Position numbers and translations under genes: made by a program
From: Streptomyces sp. WM6386
GTDB lineage: Bacteria; Actinomycetota; Actinomycetes; Streptomycetales; Streptomycetaceae
Direction: 5' to 3'
Length of the DNA: 64,000 nucleotides
Assembly: GCF_000972385.1 (NCBI RefSeq)
Contig: NZ_JXTE01000014.1
Coordinates: forward strand, 70,433 to 134,432
Shown: piece after piece, positions 7,575-16,694 of the stretch
How the letters are laid out: each line of letters opens with the position of its first letter
How positions within the stretch are numbered: the first letter of the stretch is position 1
The notes under the pieces: generated by a model
The model's database searches: none
What the model saw: only the letters and a program-made list of their open reading frames with translations
What the model was told of the DNA's origin: nothing

Positions 7575-9152
7575 TCAGGAGTGTTCGTCAGGTCGTCGTT
7601 CCGTCTCGTGCGGGAGCCGGCGGGGTCGGATGTCCCGCTTCTCCAGGGGCCGTACGGCGGGCCCCTGCACGATGTCTCCGTCGGGGGTGAAACGGGACCC
7701 GTGGCACGGGCACTCCCAGGCGCGTTCCGCCGGGTTGAAGGCGACCAGGCAGCCCAGGTGCGTACAGCGGGCGGAGACGGCGTGGAGCTGTCCGTTCTCG
7801 TCGCGGTGGACGGCACAGCGCTGTCCGCCGACGCGGACGACGGCCCCGTCTCCCGGGGCGATGTCATCCACCGAGCCCCCCGCGGCCGACGCCAGACGGT
7901 CCCCGACGAAGTGCCGGGCGACCTTGGCCTGGTTCTTGAGGAAGGCGGGGGCCTCACTGACCACGGTGCGGACGCGCCGGGGGTCGTACAGGTCGCTCCA
8001 GGCGGACTTGCGACCGGTGATCTGCTGTGCGAGAAGACGGCCCGCCATGATGCCGCCGCTCATTCCCCAACCGCCGAAGCCGGTGGCCACGTAGGTGTGA
8101 TGGGCACCCGCGTGCAGCGGGCCGACGAGCGGTACGGCATCGGTGGAGTCGTTGTCCTGCGTGGCCCATCGGTGCGTGAAGTCCAGGTCGCCGAAGTGCT
8201 CGGTGGCCCAGTCGGCGAGCCGTTCGAACCTGGCGTTCACATCGCCGGTGCCCGGCGTGAAGTGCTCGCCGGTGACGATCAGCAGCCGCTGTCCGTCCTC
8301 GTACGGGGCGGTGCGCACGGATCGGGTGCCCTGCTCGCGTGTGATGAACATGCCGTGCGGATCGAGGCCGGCGGGGATCGGCGCGGTCAGGACGAGCTCC
8401 CGGCGCGGGGACAGGCGGGTGAAGAGCAGCGCCCGGTCGAAGACGGGGTAGTGCGTGGCGACCACGACGTCGTCGGCCCGTACCGTCGCTCCTCCTTCGG
8501 TCCTCAGCGTGCAGGGACGGCCTTCGTCGAGGTCCACGACGCGGGTCCGCTCGTGGATCACCGCGCCCTGCCGGACCAGGTCCTCGGCGAGTGCCAGGAG
8601 GTACTTGCGGGGATGGAACTGCGCCTGCTCCGTCACCCGGACGGCGCCCGCGACGGAGAACGGCAGATCGGTCTCGGTCACGTACTCGGCGGGCAGCCCC
8701 GCCTCCCGCGCGGCGTCCGCCTCGGCCTTCAGCTCCTCGGTGCCGGCCGGGTCCTGGGCGTAGGTGAAGGCTGCCGTGTCCTCCCAGTCGCAGTCGATGC
8801 CGAGCTCGTCCACGATCTCGGCGGCATGCCGGACGGCCTCCGTCTGCGACCGCGCGTACAGCTTCGCGGCCTCGGGTCCCCGGGTTCGGCGCAGCCGGGC
8901 ATAGACGAGCGTGTGCAGGACGCTCAGTTTGGCGGTCGTGTGCCCGGTGACCCCGGTGGCGATCCGGTCGGCCTCCAGGACGGCCACTCGGCGGCCGGCG
9001 CGGGCCAGTTCCCAGGCGGTGCTGAGGCCCGCGATGCCGCCGCCGACGACGGCGACGTCGACCGTGAGGTCGGATTCCAGCGGCGGGCCCAGGGTTCCCG
9101 GGGGTGCGGTGTCGATCCAGTACGACCGGTGATCGTCTGCGGGTGCGTTCAT
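7575..9152 (-). CDS. FAD-dependent oxidoreductase with C-terminal Rieske domain
   Basis: A 525-residue cytoplasmic fusion. The N-terminal DAO-type domain carries a dinucleotide fold (VVGGGIAGLSTAWELA, about residue 35) and a C-terminal FAD-contact region (VATGFGGWGMSGGIMAG). The last ~100 residues form a Rieske 2Fe-2S domain with CTHLGC and CPCHGS. The family oxidises an unknown amine or similar substrate and hands electrons to the Rieske centre. The start at 9150-9152 is where homology begins, and its ribosome-binding site is weak. It is divergent from an SRPBCC gene, and the 160-bp gap between them shows no clear operator. Confidence 0.9.
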   Translation of the reverse strand: MNAPADDHRSYWIDTAPPGTLGPPLESDLTVDVAVVGGGIAGLSTAWELARAGRRVAVLEADRIATGVTGHTTAKLSVLHTLVYARLRRTRGPEAAKLYARSQTEAVRHAAEIVDELGIDCDWEDTAAFTYAQDPAGTEELKAEADAAREAGLPAEYVTETDLPFSVAGAVRVTEQAQFHPRKYLLALAEDLVRQGAVIHERTRVVDLDEGRPCTLRTEGGATVRADDVVVATHYPVFDRALLFTRLSPRRELVLTAPIPAGLDPHGMFITREQGTRSVRTAPYEDGQRLLIVTGEHFTPGTGDVNARFERLADWATEHFGDLDFTHRWATQDNDSTDAVPLVGPLHAGAHHTYVATGFGGWGMSGGIMAGRLLAQQITGRKSAWSDLYDPRRVRTVVSEAPAFLKNQAKVARHFVGDRLASAAGGSVDDIAPGDGAVVRVGGQRCAVHRDENGQLHAVSARCTHLGCLVAFNPAERAWECPCHGSRFTPDGDIVQGPAVRPLEKRDIRPRRLPHETERRPDEHS

Positions 9153-9312
9153 GGGAAGCCGAGTTCCCCGGCTGTTCTCCGTGAAGCGCTCGGGGATCCG
9201 GGTCAGGCGGCGCGTTTCGCGGGCCGGCGCGTGGAACCGTACGCACCGGCGGTCTTCGCTCCGCTTCCCCCGGGTACCCGGCGCGGACGACGAGAGTTGA
9301 GGAGGAGAGCTG

Positions 9313-9792
9313 ATGAGCACGGTCAAGGAATCGGTGGACGTCGAGGTCCCCGTCCACACCGCCTACAACCAGTGGACGCAGTTCGAGGAGTTCCCGCAGT
9401 TCATGGAGGGCGTCGAGGAGGTGCGCCAGCTCGACGACAAGCACAACCACTGGACGACCAAGATCGGTGGGGTGCGGCGCGAGTTCGACACCGAGATCGT
9501 CGACCAGCTCCCGGACGACCGGATCACCTGGCGGGTCATCGAGGGTGACGTCCGCCAGCGCGGAACGGTCAGGTTCCAGGAGCTGGACCCGACGCACACG
9601 CGGGTGGAGCTCACGATGGACGTCGAGCCCAGTGGTGTCGCCGAGAAGAGCGCGGACATGCTGGGTGTGCTCGACCGCCGCATCAAGGGAGACATGCGGC
9701 GCTTCAAGGACTACATCGAGCACCGCGGCGGCGAGACCGGCGCCTGGCGCGGCCGTATCCGGCCCGACGAGCCCGGTTCGCCTCTCATCTGA
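9313..9792 (+). CDS. SRPBCC-family (polyketide cyclase/dehydrase-like) protein
   Basis: A 159-residue START/SRPBCC hydrophobic-pocket protein. The hallmark N-terminus (VDVEVPVHTAYNQWTQFEEF) and the central GGVRREFDTEI and DDRITWRVIEG strands match the small stress-associated cyclase/dehydrase proteins common in streptomycetes. An excellent Shine-Dalgarno (GGAGGAG) lies before the ATG. No ligand can be predicted. Confidence 0.88.
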   Translation: MSTVKESVDVEVPVHTAYNQWTQFEEFPQFMEGVEEVRQLDDKHNHWTTKIGGVRREFDTEIVDQLPDDRITWRVIEGDVRQRGTVRFQELDPTHTRVELTMDVEPSGVAEKSADMLGVLDRRIKGDMRRFKDYIEHRGGETGAWRGRIRPDEPGSPLI

Positions 9793-9832
9793 GCCGCTCG
9801 TGAGGCCGGGAGGCACCGGGTGTCCGGCGGCG

Positions 9833-10096
9833 TCAGCGCCACTGTGGTGGGACGGCGGTCAACTGCCGCAGTACATCCCAGTCGTCCGGCCTCATCCCGG
9901 GCTCGGCCCAGGGGGCACCGGTGGCGACCCAGAGACCGCGCAGTTCGCGCACCTGTGAGACGGAGTCGTCGCCGAGGCCGGACTCGTTGCCGCAGCATGG
10001 GCAGATGACGTACTGCGGAACGCCGTACTCGTCGAACAGCGCGTCGGAGTCGTCGTATCCGCAGATCCGGCAGGCTGTCTCGGTGCTGTTCTCCAC
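9833..10096 (-). CDS. Small zinc-ribbon protein
   Basis: An 87-residue protein with two CxxC knuckles (CRICGYDD at residue 9 and CPCCGNES at about 33), which should form a single zinc ribbon. The rest is acidic and tryptophan-containing (GLWVATGAPWAEPGM), as in the conserved small hypothetical proteins of this type. It uses a GTG start (10094-10096). No function is assigned. Confidence 0.75.
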   Translation of the reverse strand: MENSTETACRICGYDDSDALFDEYGVPQYVICPCCGNESGLGDDSVSQVRELRGLWVATGAPWAEPGMRPDDWDVLRQLTAVPPQWR

Positions 10097-10357
10097 GGTC
10101 GCAGCCTATCGATCGCGCCCGTATCGGGGTGAGGAGGCCGGAGCGAGGGCTCCGGCCTCCGGTGGCGTCCGCTCAGACGCCGACGCGCTCCGCAGCACGG
10201 CCTGCGCCTGCTGCGGAGTGGCGCCCGGGGTATTGCTCAGTGGTGTGCAACTAAGGCGTTGTCCGCACCCGTGACCCGGCCGTTTCCGGGCAGCGCTTGA
10301 CGTGTCGTACCGGCAGGCGGTGAGGTGAGGCCAGACAGATCAACTCCGGGAGTTCGC

Positions 10358-11149
10358 ATGCCACTTGACGCCAAGCTCATCAACAGCGACGTGCCTCACT
10401 CCGCCCGGATCTGGAACTACTGGCTGGGCGGCAAGGACTGCTACGAGATCGACCGCCTCGTCGGTGACCAGATCGTCGAGGCGAACCCGCAGATTCTCGA
10501 CATAGCCCGGGCCCAGCGGGCCTTCCTCGTCCGTGCGGTGGAACACCTCGTCCGCGAGGTGGGTATACGCCAGTTCCTGGACGTCGGCACGGGGCTGCCC
10601 ACCGCCGACAACACCCACGAGGTCGCCCAGCGGATCGCCCCGGAGACCCGGATCGTCTACGTCGACAACGACCCCGTCGTGCTCGCCCATGCCGAGGCCC
10701 TGCTCACCAGCTCGCCCGAGGGCGTGACCGCCTATATCGATGCCGACATCCGCGACCCCGAGGGCATCCTGCGGACCGCCGCCGAGACGCTGGACTTCAC
10801 CGAGCCCATCGCGCTCGTGCTGCTGGGGATCACCGCCCACATCGTCGACGACCAGGCGTACGACATCGTCGGGCGGCTGGTCGAGGCACTGCCCTCCGGA
10901 AGCCACGTCGTGCTCTGCGACGACACCGAGGTGCTCGACCCCGAGGGCATGCGCACCATGATCGAGCAGTGGAACGAGGCGGGCGACAACCCGCGGGTCA
11001 ACCGGAGCCCCGAGGAGCTGGCCCGCTTCTTCGACGGCCTGGAGCTGGTCGACCCCGGGGTGGTCTCGGTCTCCCGCTGGCGCCCGGGACCGGCCGGCAC
11101 CGAGGGGCCGGAGGTCGACGACTTCGGGGGCGTGGGCCGCAAGCCGTGA
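10358..11149 (+). CDS. S-adenosyl methyltransferase, DUF574/PF04672 type
   Basis: A 263-residue Rossmann methyltransferase of the actinobacterial DUF574 family, whose substrates are mostly unknown. Family landmarks are the N-terminal SARIWNYWLGGKDCYEIDR, the SAM-binding FLDVGTGLPTADNTHEVAQ and VYVDNDPVVLAHA, and LLGITAHIV. The ATG at 10358 is used because homology starts with PLDAKLINSDVPHSAR, and a GGGAG precedes it. It is monocistronic and followed by a strong hairpin. Confidence 0.92.
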   Translation: MPLDAKLINSDVPHSARIWNYWLGGKDCYEIDRLVGDQIVEANPQILDIARAQRAFLVRAVEHLVREVGIRQFLDVGTGLPTADNTHEVAQRIAPETRIVYVDNDPVVLAHAEALLTSSPEGVTAYIDADIRDPEGILRTAAETLDFTEPIALVLLGITAHIVDDQAYDIVGRLVEALPSGSHVVLCDDTEVLDPEGMRTMIEQWNEAGDNPRVNRSPEELARFFDGLELVDPGVVSVSRWRPGPAGTEGPEVDDFGGVGRKP

Positions 11150-11205
11150 CAGCGGCGCGCCCCTTCCGCACGGGAGGGAGTGGCTACCGCACGCCGTACC
11201 GCCCA

Positions 11206-11240
11206 ACGGGCTCCCGGCCACCGACCCGCCGGGAGCCCGT
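11206..11240. terminator. Hairpin terminator after methyltransferase
   Basis: Perfect 12-bp inverted repeat (11206-11217 and 11229-11240, 11-nt loop) 57 bp beyond the methyltransferase stop. The rest of the gap to 11440 shows nothing recognisable. Confidence 0.8.
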
Positions 11241-11440
11241 CCGGTGCTTCCCCGTCTGCGTGTTCGGCGGTCGCGGGTAAACGGATGTCCCGCGAGGCGC
11301 CCTACGAGTCCGTGTCTCTCCAGGAAGCCCTGTGGTGGCATCCGGTGCACACCCGCTCGCGGGACGGTCGGCGGTCGTGGAGCACGGGCACGCCGCCTGG
11401 GCAGGACGAAGGCGGCGCTCCTCGCCGTGCGCCGCGTTTC

Positions 11441-12565
11441 TCAGCCCGAGTGAAGGATCCGGAAGCGGCCGGGTTCCGACGGATCGCGATCGACGACCTG
11501 GACCGGCGGCGAGGCCCACTGCCACACACTGATGCCCGGCGTGCGGGAGAACCCGATCCGCCCGCGGGTGCCCTCGACCGCGACGTGCGGCCAGGATACG
11601 GCGATGCGCGCCCGGTCCGTGCCGTGAGTACGCAGCAGGTCGGCGAGGACGGCGACCGTGTCGTAGCCCTCGAAGGCCACGAAGGAGGGCGCCTCGCCGA
11701 GCCGTTCGCGAAGGGCCGTCTCGACTTGCGCACCGAGCGGGGTGAGGTGCTCGGGCAGATAGCGCAGGAACGGGACCCCGGCGCCGTCCTCGCCCAGCAG
11801 CGTGGCCCATTCGGTGAGCTCCGGCTGCCCGGCCGGCGCACCGATCAGGACCTCGGCGAGACGCCGGTCGCGGCGGACGGACTCGACGATCGGGACGGCC
11901 GGCTCCGGGTGTCCGACGAGAAGAAGGAGGGCTGTGGCGCGCTGCTCGACGAGCGCGTCGCACACTGCCGCAGGAGCCAGCGCGCTCATGTCGAGTTCGG
12001 TGACGGTGCCGCCGCGCTCAGCGAGGTGGTCCCGCAGGATGCGGGTCCCGGATGCCCAGTAGACACTCGGCTGCGTCGCCATGGCGATACGGCTGTGGCC
12101 CGCGCCGAGGAGGAAGTCCGCGTAGATCCGCCAGCCGCGGGACTGCGGCGGCGAAAGGCGCGCGACCCAGTCCGTCGGCTGTTCCGTGAGCGCGTCGAGC
12201 ACCGCCGACGAGCAGAGGAACGGCACTCCGAGGGCGTCGGCACGGCCGGCGGCGGCCCGCGCGACGACGCTGTGATACTCCCCGGCGAGGGCGGCCACAC
12301 CCAGGCGAGCCAACTCGTCCACGGCCGCCGCGGCCTTCTCCGGATCGGCCGCGGTGTCCCGGACCACCAGTTCCAGGGGTCTGCCGGCGATCCCGCCGGT
12401 GTCGTTGACTTCGCGAGCGGCCAGTTCGAGGCCCGCGAGCACGTGCCGGCCCGCCTCGACCCAGCCAGGGCGAGTGAGCGGAACGAGGACGCCGATCCGG
12501 ACGGACGATCCGTCTCGCCGGGGTGGGTGCGCAGAGGTGATCATGCCGGACATTGCATCCAGCAC
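11441..12565 (-). CDS. Branched-chain-type periplasmic binding protein-like, no signal peptide
   Basis: A two-lobed Peripla_BP_6 protein (LivJ/amide-sensor type). IGVLVPLTRPGW begins the first lobe, followed by LELAAREVNDTGGIAGRPLELVVRD and a hinge with VAFEGYDTVAVLADLL. It lacks a signal peptide or lipobox, so it probably acts in the cytoplasm as a ligand sensor, as in some streptomycete homologues. The start is uncertain: GTG 12565 is given, while ATG 12553 or 12544 are equally possible. No transporter genes adjoin. Confidence 0.8.
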   Translation of the reverse strand: MLDAMSGMITSAHPPRRDGSSVRIGVLVPLTRPGWVEAGRHVLAGLELAAREVNDTGGIAGRPLELVVRDTAADPEKAAAAVDELARLGVAALAGEYHSVVARAAAGRADALGVPFLCSSAVLDALTEQPTDWVARLSPPQSRGWRIYADFLLGAGHSRIAMATQPSVYWASGTRILRDHLAERGGTVTELDMSALAPAAVCDALVEQRATALLLLVGHPEPAVPIVESVRRDRRLAEVLIGAPAGQPELTEWATLLGEDGAGVPFLRYLPEHLTPLGAQVETALRERLGEAPSFVAFEGYDTVAVLADLLRTHGTDRARIAVSWPHVAVEGTRGRIGFSRTPGISVWQWASPPVQVVDRDPSEPGRFRILHSG

Positions 12566-12681
12566 CCCTGCGGAGAGGCAAGCGGTTTTGGGGTCGTTCT
12601 CGGCTCTTGGGATGTGACGGCGGCCCGGCTATAGTCAACAATGTTAGTAGGTGTCTATTTGGCTAAGTGAGGCGGTCGGCG

Positions 12682-13485
12682 ATGACGGAGAACGGACCTC
12701 TGCGGTACGTCGCCCTCGGTGACAGCCAGACCGAAGGGTGCGGCGACGGCGACGACGTACGAGGACTGCGCGGATGGGCCGACCGGCTCGCCGAGCACCT
12801 CGCCCGGGACACACCGGAGCTCCTCTACGCCAACCTCGCCGTGCGTGGCCGTCTCGCCGGGCAGGTGCGGGACGAACAGCTCGCGCCTGCCCTCGCGTTG
12901 GAGCCCGGCCTCGCCACGGTCGTCGCCGGGGTCAACGACCTGCTGCGGCCCCGTTTCGACGCCGACGAGGTGGCCGGTCACCTGGAGGCGATGTTCGCCG
13001 CACTCACCGCGCAGGGCGCCCGGGTGGCGACGGTGACCTTCCCGGACATCGCCCGGATCACCCCGCTGGCCCGCCCGATCGCCCCCAGGATCATCGCCCT
13101 CAACGACCGCATCCGACAGGCCGCCGCCCGGCACGGGGTCGTGGTCGCCGAGACCTCCCACCACCCGGTCGTGACCGACCCGCGCCTGTGGAGCCCCGAC
13201 CGGCTGCACGCCGGCCCGCTCGGCCACGCCCGGATCGCCGCCGCCGTGGCCCAGGCCCTCGACCTGCCGGGCAGCGACGACGCTTGGACCCGCCCGCTGC
13301 CCGCCGACCCACGGGCGGCCTCCGGCCTGCGGGCGGTCGGCGGGGAGTTGCGCTGGGCCGGCTCCTTCCTCGGCCCCTGGCTCGTACGGCGGGTCCGGCG
13401 CCGGTCGTCCGGCGACGGCCGGCATGCCAAGCGACCCGAGCTGCTCGCGATGCCCCGGCCTGCTGCCATGCACCCCATTGACTAA
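12682..13485 (+). CDS. SGNH/GDSL hydrolase
   Basis: Cytoplasmic esterase/lipase-like SGNH hydrolase of 267 residues. Block I is ALGDSQTEG with nucleophile Ser15, block III is AGVNDLL (Asn85) and block V is DRLHAGPLGH (Asp173, His176), so the catalytic set is complete. The basic C-terminal tail (LVRRVRRRSSG) is variable in the family. ATG 12682 follows GAGG. A TATAGT-like -10 box lies near 12630. The stop codon is part of the palindrome in front of the PadR gene, so the two genes are probably co-regulated. Confidence 0.9.
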   Translation: MTENGPLRYVALGDSQTEGCGDGDDVRGLRGWADRLAEHLARDTPELLYANLAVRGRLAGQVRDEQLAPALALEPGLATVVAGVNDLLRPRFDADEVAGHLEAMFAALTAQGARVATVTFPDIARITPLARPIAPRIIALNDRIRQAAARHGVVVAETSHHPVVTDPRLWSPDRLHAGPLGHARIAAAVAQALDLPGSDDAWTRPLPADPRAASGLRAVGGELRWAGSFLGPWLVRRVRRRSSGDGRHAKRPELLAMPRPAAMHPID

Positions 13486-13493
13486 TCAATTAG
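13482..13493. promoter_or_regulatory. Palindrome, possible PadR operator
   Basis: CTAATCAATTAG is a near-perfect AT-rich palindrome directly before the PadR start (13503) and overlapping the GDSL stop. A related TAGTCAACAATG-like stretch lies upstream of the GDSL gene near 12633. Autoregulation by the PadR protein is an inference. Confidence 0.45.
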
Positions 13494-13502
13494 GTTGGTC
13501 CC

Positions 13503-14066
13503 ATGGCTCTGCGCAACGCGGTGATGGCCGCCCTCCTGGAGGGCGAGGCCTCCGGATACGACCTCGCCAAGGGCTTCGAGGCCTCCGTCGCCAACTTCTG
13601 GATGGCCACCCCGCAGCAGCTCTACCGCGAGCTGGAGCGCATGGAGACCGAAGGCCTCGTCCGCGCCCGCGTGGTCCAGCAGGAACGCCGCCCCAACAAG
13701 CGACTGTTCTCCCTCACCGAGGCCGGTCTGGAGATCCTGCGTGCGTACATCGCCGACGTGCCCGCGAAGCCGACCGCCATCCGCGACGAGCTGATGGTCA
13801 AGGTCCAGTGCGTCGACATCGGTGACGCCGACGCCGTACGGACCGCGATCGTCGAGCGCGTGGAGCGGTCCACCGCCAAGCTGGCCCGGTACGAGCGGAT
13901 GCGGGAGCGCATGCTGGCCGGCCGCACCGAGGACGAGTACTTCGCCGAGGCCGACCGCATCGGGCCCTATCTCACGCTGCTCGGCGGCATGGCCTTCGAA
14001 CGGTCGAACCTCAAGTGGGGCGAGACCGCCCTGAAGAGGCTCGACCAGCGCGGCGCACGCCCCTGA
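13503..14066 (+). CDS. PadR-family transcriptional regulator
   Basis: A 187-residue winged-helix regulator. The N-terminal PadR DNA-binding domain is clear (LRNAVMAALLEGEASGYDLA, QQLYRELERMETEGLV, RRPNKRLFSLTEAGLEIL), followed by the C-terminal helical Vir_act_alpha_C-type dimerisation domain. It typically represses neighbouring genes until a ligand binds. The upstream GDSL hydrolase gene is the likely target because of the shared palindrome. The gap between the genes is only 17 bp. Confidence 0.92.
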   Translation: MALRNAVMAALLEGEASGYDLAKGFEASVANFWMATPQQLYRELERMETEGLVRARVVQQERRPNKRLFSLTEAGLEILRAYIADVPAKPTAIRDELMVKVQCVDIGDADAVRTAIVERVERSTAKLARYERMRERMLAGRTEDEYFAEADRIGPYLTLLGGMAFERSNLKWGETALKRLDQRGARP

Positions 14067-14077
14067 GAGCGGCGCGC

Positions 14078-14292
14078 TCAGGTTCGGTCGCGTGTCTCCT
14101 CGTCGAAGAGGTCGACGCCGAGATCGGCCAGCCATTCGTCGGGGCGCGGGAGGCGGAGCACGGCTCGCATCCGGTACGACGGGACGGCGGCGACGGATGG
14201 ACGGTCACCTGCCCGCTGCTCGGCCGGACTCAACAGGTTCTCCCGCCACGACCGCCCGACCCGCAGGGTGCCGCCGCCGAGACGGGCGCCGA
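14078..14292 (-). pseudogene. Coding-like remnant, unrecognised
   Basis: An open frame without an in-frame ATG or GTG start runs from just after the amidohydrolase gene to a TGA at 14078-14080. Its residues (SWRENLLSPAEQR, then VLRLPRPDEWLADLGVDLFD) look like real protein rather than antisense noise. It may be the tail of a decayed gene or a very short gene with a rare start. It fills the 234-bp gap between PadR and the amidohydrolase. Confidence 0.3.
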
Positions 14293-14300
14293 CAACGCCC

Positions 14301-15653
14301 TCATCCGTGCACGACCCGCCCGGCGATGAACGTGGCGCGCACCTGCCCCGCGTCGGGCGCGCGCAGGGCCTCGCTCAGCGGCCGGTCCAGAAGCACGAGA
14401 TCGGCGGGCTGCCCCGGTGCGACGCGCCGCGGCGGGCCGCCCGGATCGAGAAGCGGGGACAGCAGGCCGCTCAGGACCGTGGCGGCCGGGACGCGCTCAC
14501 CAGGGCCGAGCACCCGCCCGGAGGCAGTGAGCCGCTCCGCCGCCGCACGCAGACAGGCCCAGGGGTCGGGATCCCCGTACGGCGCGTCGCTGCTCGCCGC
14601 CACCCGTACGCCCGCCCGCAGCAGACCGGCGTACGGCCACAGGTCCGGCCGGTCCTCGGGCTCGACGCGGTCCCAGTAGTCGTCACCGCGCCGGGCCACC
14701 AGCGTCGGTTGGGTGACCACCGTGATCCCGCGCACCGCCAACTCCTTGGCCAGGGCCGCGTCGGCGACGGCACAGTGCTCCACGCGGTCGCCCCGCAGGA
14801 CGCCGGCCCCGTCCACCGCGGCCAGGGTCAGGGCGAGGGCCACGCGGGTCACACAGTGCACGGCGACCGGGCGGCCGGCGGCGTGGGCCCGCCGTATGCG
14901 CTCGGTGAGGTCGCCGATGTCGGGGAGCGCGTGATCGGCTACCACCAGCTTCACCGGGCCGGCACTCAGCCGGGGATGATCCGCGGGGCCGCGGCCGGCG
15001 GCCATCAGCATGACGTGCTGGGGGAGTTCGTCCCGCCGTACCGCGTCCGCCACGGCCTCGGCCGCCCCCTCGTCCGGGGTCGCGTCCGCGAGATGGGTGA
15101 CCCCGAGGGCGGCCAGCCGCGCGCCCACCGCCCGCAGGGACGGCGGACGAGCGCCGAGCCGCTCGCGCAGCCAGGCATCGGCGCGCCACAGCAGCCCGCG
15201 CTCGACACCGGTGACCCCGAGCCGCTCCAGCCCCGCCGAGTTGACCACCCACAGCGCACCGGAACGATGCTGCACCCGCACCGGCAGCACCCGGTTCCAC
15301 CCGTCGAGGACATCCCGGTCGAGCTCACCGTGGACGACCTCGTCGTACCCCACCGCCCGCACCCACCCGTCCTCGCCCGGTACGGCCCGCGCGATCGACC
15401 CGGCCAGAGCGTCGCGGGAGACACCGGACACGTCGAGCGACGACTCCCGCGCCGCCATGGCCGCCAGGTGCAGATGGTGGTCGGCCAGCCCCGGAAGCAG
15501 AGCGCCCCCCTCACCTCGTACGACCAATTCGTCGTCCCGCGACGGAAGCCCAGGGCCGATCTCCGCCACGACATCCCCACGGACCCGGCAGTCGACCGGG
15601 CTGCCCTGCCAAGACCGCACCGACACGCCCCGCAGCAGCACATCACCGGTCAT
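14301..15653 (-). CDS. Amidohydrolase-3 family (YtcJ-like) metal-dependent hydrolase
   Basis: A 450-residue amidohydrolase-superfamily enzyme with the metal-binding HxH in LPGLADHHLHLAAMA, a later AVHCVTRVAL and DRVEHCAVAD, and the conserved ASSDAPYGDPDPW near the C-terminus. The beta-sandwich ends (LLRGVSVRSWQG, ADLVLLDRPLS) are present. Substrate unknown: this family acts on exocyclic C-N bonds. Its ATG lies 11 bp inside the end of the upstream enoyl-CoA-hydratase-like gene, so the pair is translationally coupled. Confidence 0.88.
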   Translation of the reverse strand: MTGDVLLRGVSVRSWQGSPVDCRVRGDVVAEIGPGLPSRDDELVVRGEGGALLPGLADHHLHLAAMAARESSLDVSGVSRDALAGSIARAVPGEDGWVRAVGYDEVVHGELDRDVLDGWNRVLPVRVQHRSGALWVVNSAGLERLGVTGVERGLLWRADAWLRERLGARPPSLRAVGARLAALGVTHLADATPDEGAAEAVADAVRRDELPQHVMLMAAGRGPADHPRLSAGPVKLVVADHALPDIGDLTERIRRAHAAGRPVAVHCVTRVALALTLAAVDGAGVLRGDRVEHCAVADAALAKELAVRGITVVTQPTLVARRGDDYWDRVEPEDRPDLWPYAGLLRAGVRVAASSDAPYGDPDPWACLRAAAERLTASGRVLGPGERVPAATVLSGLLSPLLDPGGPPRRVAPGQPADLVLLDRPLSEALRAPDAGQVRATFIAGRVVHG

Positions 15654-16617
15654 GGTCGTCGACCTCGTCCACCAGCCCCCACCGCAAGGCGGTCCCGGCG
15701 TCCAGCCGGGCGCCGCTCAGCATCAGCCACGCCGCCCGCCACCGCCCGATCCGCCGCGGCACACTCACTGTGCCGCCCGCGCCGGGCACCAGCCCCATCC
15801 GGACCTCCGGCAGCTGGAAGAAGGCGCCCGGCGAGGCCACCACGCGCCCGGCGAACGCGGCCATCTCGATGCCGGCGCCGACGGCCGCGCCCCGTACGCG
15901 TACCGTGACCCGGTCCCTCAGGCGGTCGATGAGCCGCCACGGTGCCCGGTCGAGCCGTACCAGATACGCGGCCACGAGATCGCGGGCGGTGCCGAACTCG
16001 GCCAGGTCGCCTCCGCTGCAGAACACCGGTCCCGCACCGGCGAGTTCCACCTCCTCGACCGAGTCGTCGAGGGCGGCGACCTCCAGGGCGTCGTAGAGCT
16101 CCTCACGCATCCGGAAGGCGAACGCGTTGCGCCGCGCGGGGCGGTCCAGCAGGATCGACAGCCTGCCGCCGTCCCGCGACAGCCGGACGCACTCCCCGTC
16201 GGCGAGTACCGCCCGCGGGCCACGTTCGGCGAGCCAGGCTGCGAACTCGTTTCCGCCCAAGAGCATGGAATAGGCCGCCGCCTCCGCGGCCAGCCCGTCG
16301 AGGGTGGTGAGCGAGGGGGTCTGCCGCAGCAGTCGGCCCAGCGTCACGGTGGCCTGCGGGTGGCGGTCGCCGACCTCGGCCAGCGCGGCGAACGCCTTCC
16401 ACGGGTCGGCCACAGGCACCAACTCATGGCCGGGACTGTCCACTTGGGGGCCGGCGAGCGTCAGCGTCAGTGCCTGGACCAGCGGCCTCAACCGCTCCGG
16501 CGGCCGCCGTGTCGCGATCCCGATGGTGAGCGGGAGGGAGTCGGCCACCCGGGCGGCGGCCTCCGCGACGCGCGTCGGATCGGCGGTGTGCCAGTCGTCG
16601 AGGTCCACCTGTTCCAT
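15643..16617 (-). CDS. Enoyl-CoA hydratase/isomerase family protein with N-terminal extension
   Basis: The C-terminal ~190 residues are a crotonase fold: LSILLDRPARRNAF, oxyanion-hole segments FCSGGDLAEFG and GAAVGAGIEMAAF, and LPEVRMGLVPGAGGT with the usual catalytic-region Glu. About 140 extra N-terminal residues precede it, giving 324 residues against the common 250-270. They form no domain I can name. It is divergent from the acyl-CoA mutase operon and its promoter gap contains the weak tandem palindromes at 16632/16653, so it may belong to the catabolic regulon. Confidence 0.85.
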   Translation of the reverse strand: MEQVDLDDWHTADPTRVAEAAARVADSLPLTIGIATRRPPERLRPLVQALTLTLAGPQVDSPGHELVPVADPWKAFAALAEVGDRHPQATVTLGRLLRQTPSLTTLDGLAAEAAAYSMLLGGNEFAAWLAERGPRAVLADGECVRLSRDGGRLSILLDRPARRNAFAFRMREELYDALEVAALDDSVEEVELAGAGPVFCSGGDLAEFGTARDLVAAYLVRLDRAPWRLIDRLRDRVTVRVRGAAVGAGIEMAAFAGRVVASPGAFFQLPEVRMGLVPGAGGTVSVPRRIGRWRAAWLMLSGARLDAGTALRWGLVDEVDDHDR

Positions 16618-16631
16618 GCCGTGAGCGTAGA

Positions 16632-16646
16632 CGGGATCCGATTCTC
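16632..16646. promoter_or_regulatory. Degenerate GAGAAT-N3-ATTCTC site A1
   Basis: CGGGATCCGATTCTC matches 9 of 12 consensus positions, with a perfect right half. Its centre is 21 bp from site A2. It lies between the divergent hydratase-like gene and the mutase operon. Confidence 0.4.
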
Positions 16647-16652
16647 TGTAGT

Positions 16653-16667
16653 GGTATTGGCATTCTC
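16653..16667. promoter_or_regulatory. Degenerate GAGAAT-N3-ATTCTC site A2
   Basis: GGTATTGGCATTCTC matches 9 of 12 positions with a perfect right half, 28 bp before the mutase start. Paired with A1. Confidence 0.45.
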
Positions 16668-16694
16668 ATTTTCTGCAAGTAGCGTATCCGTACG

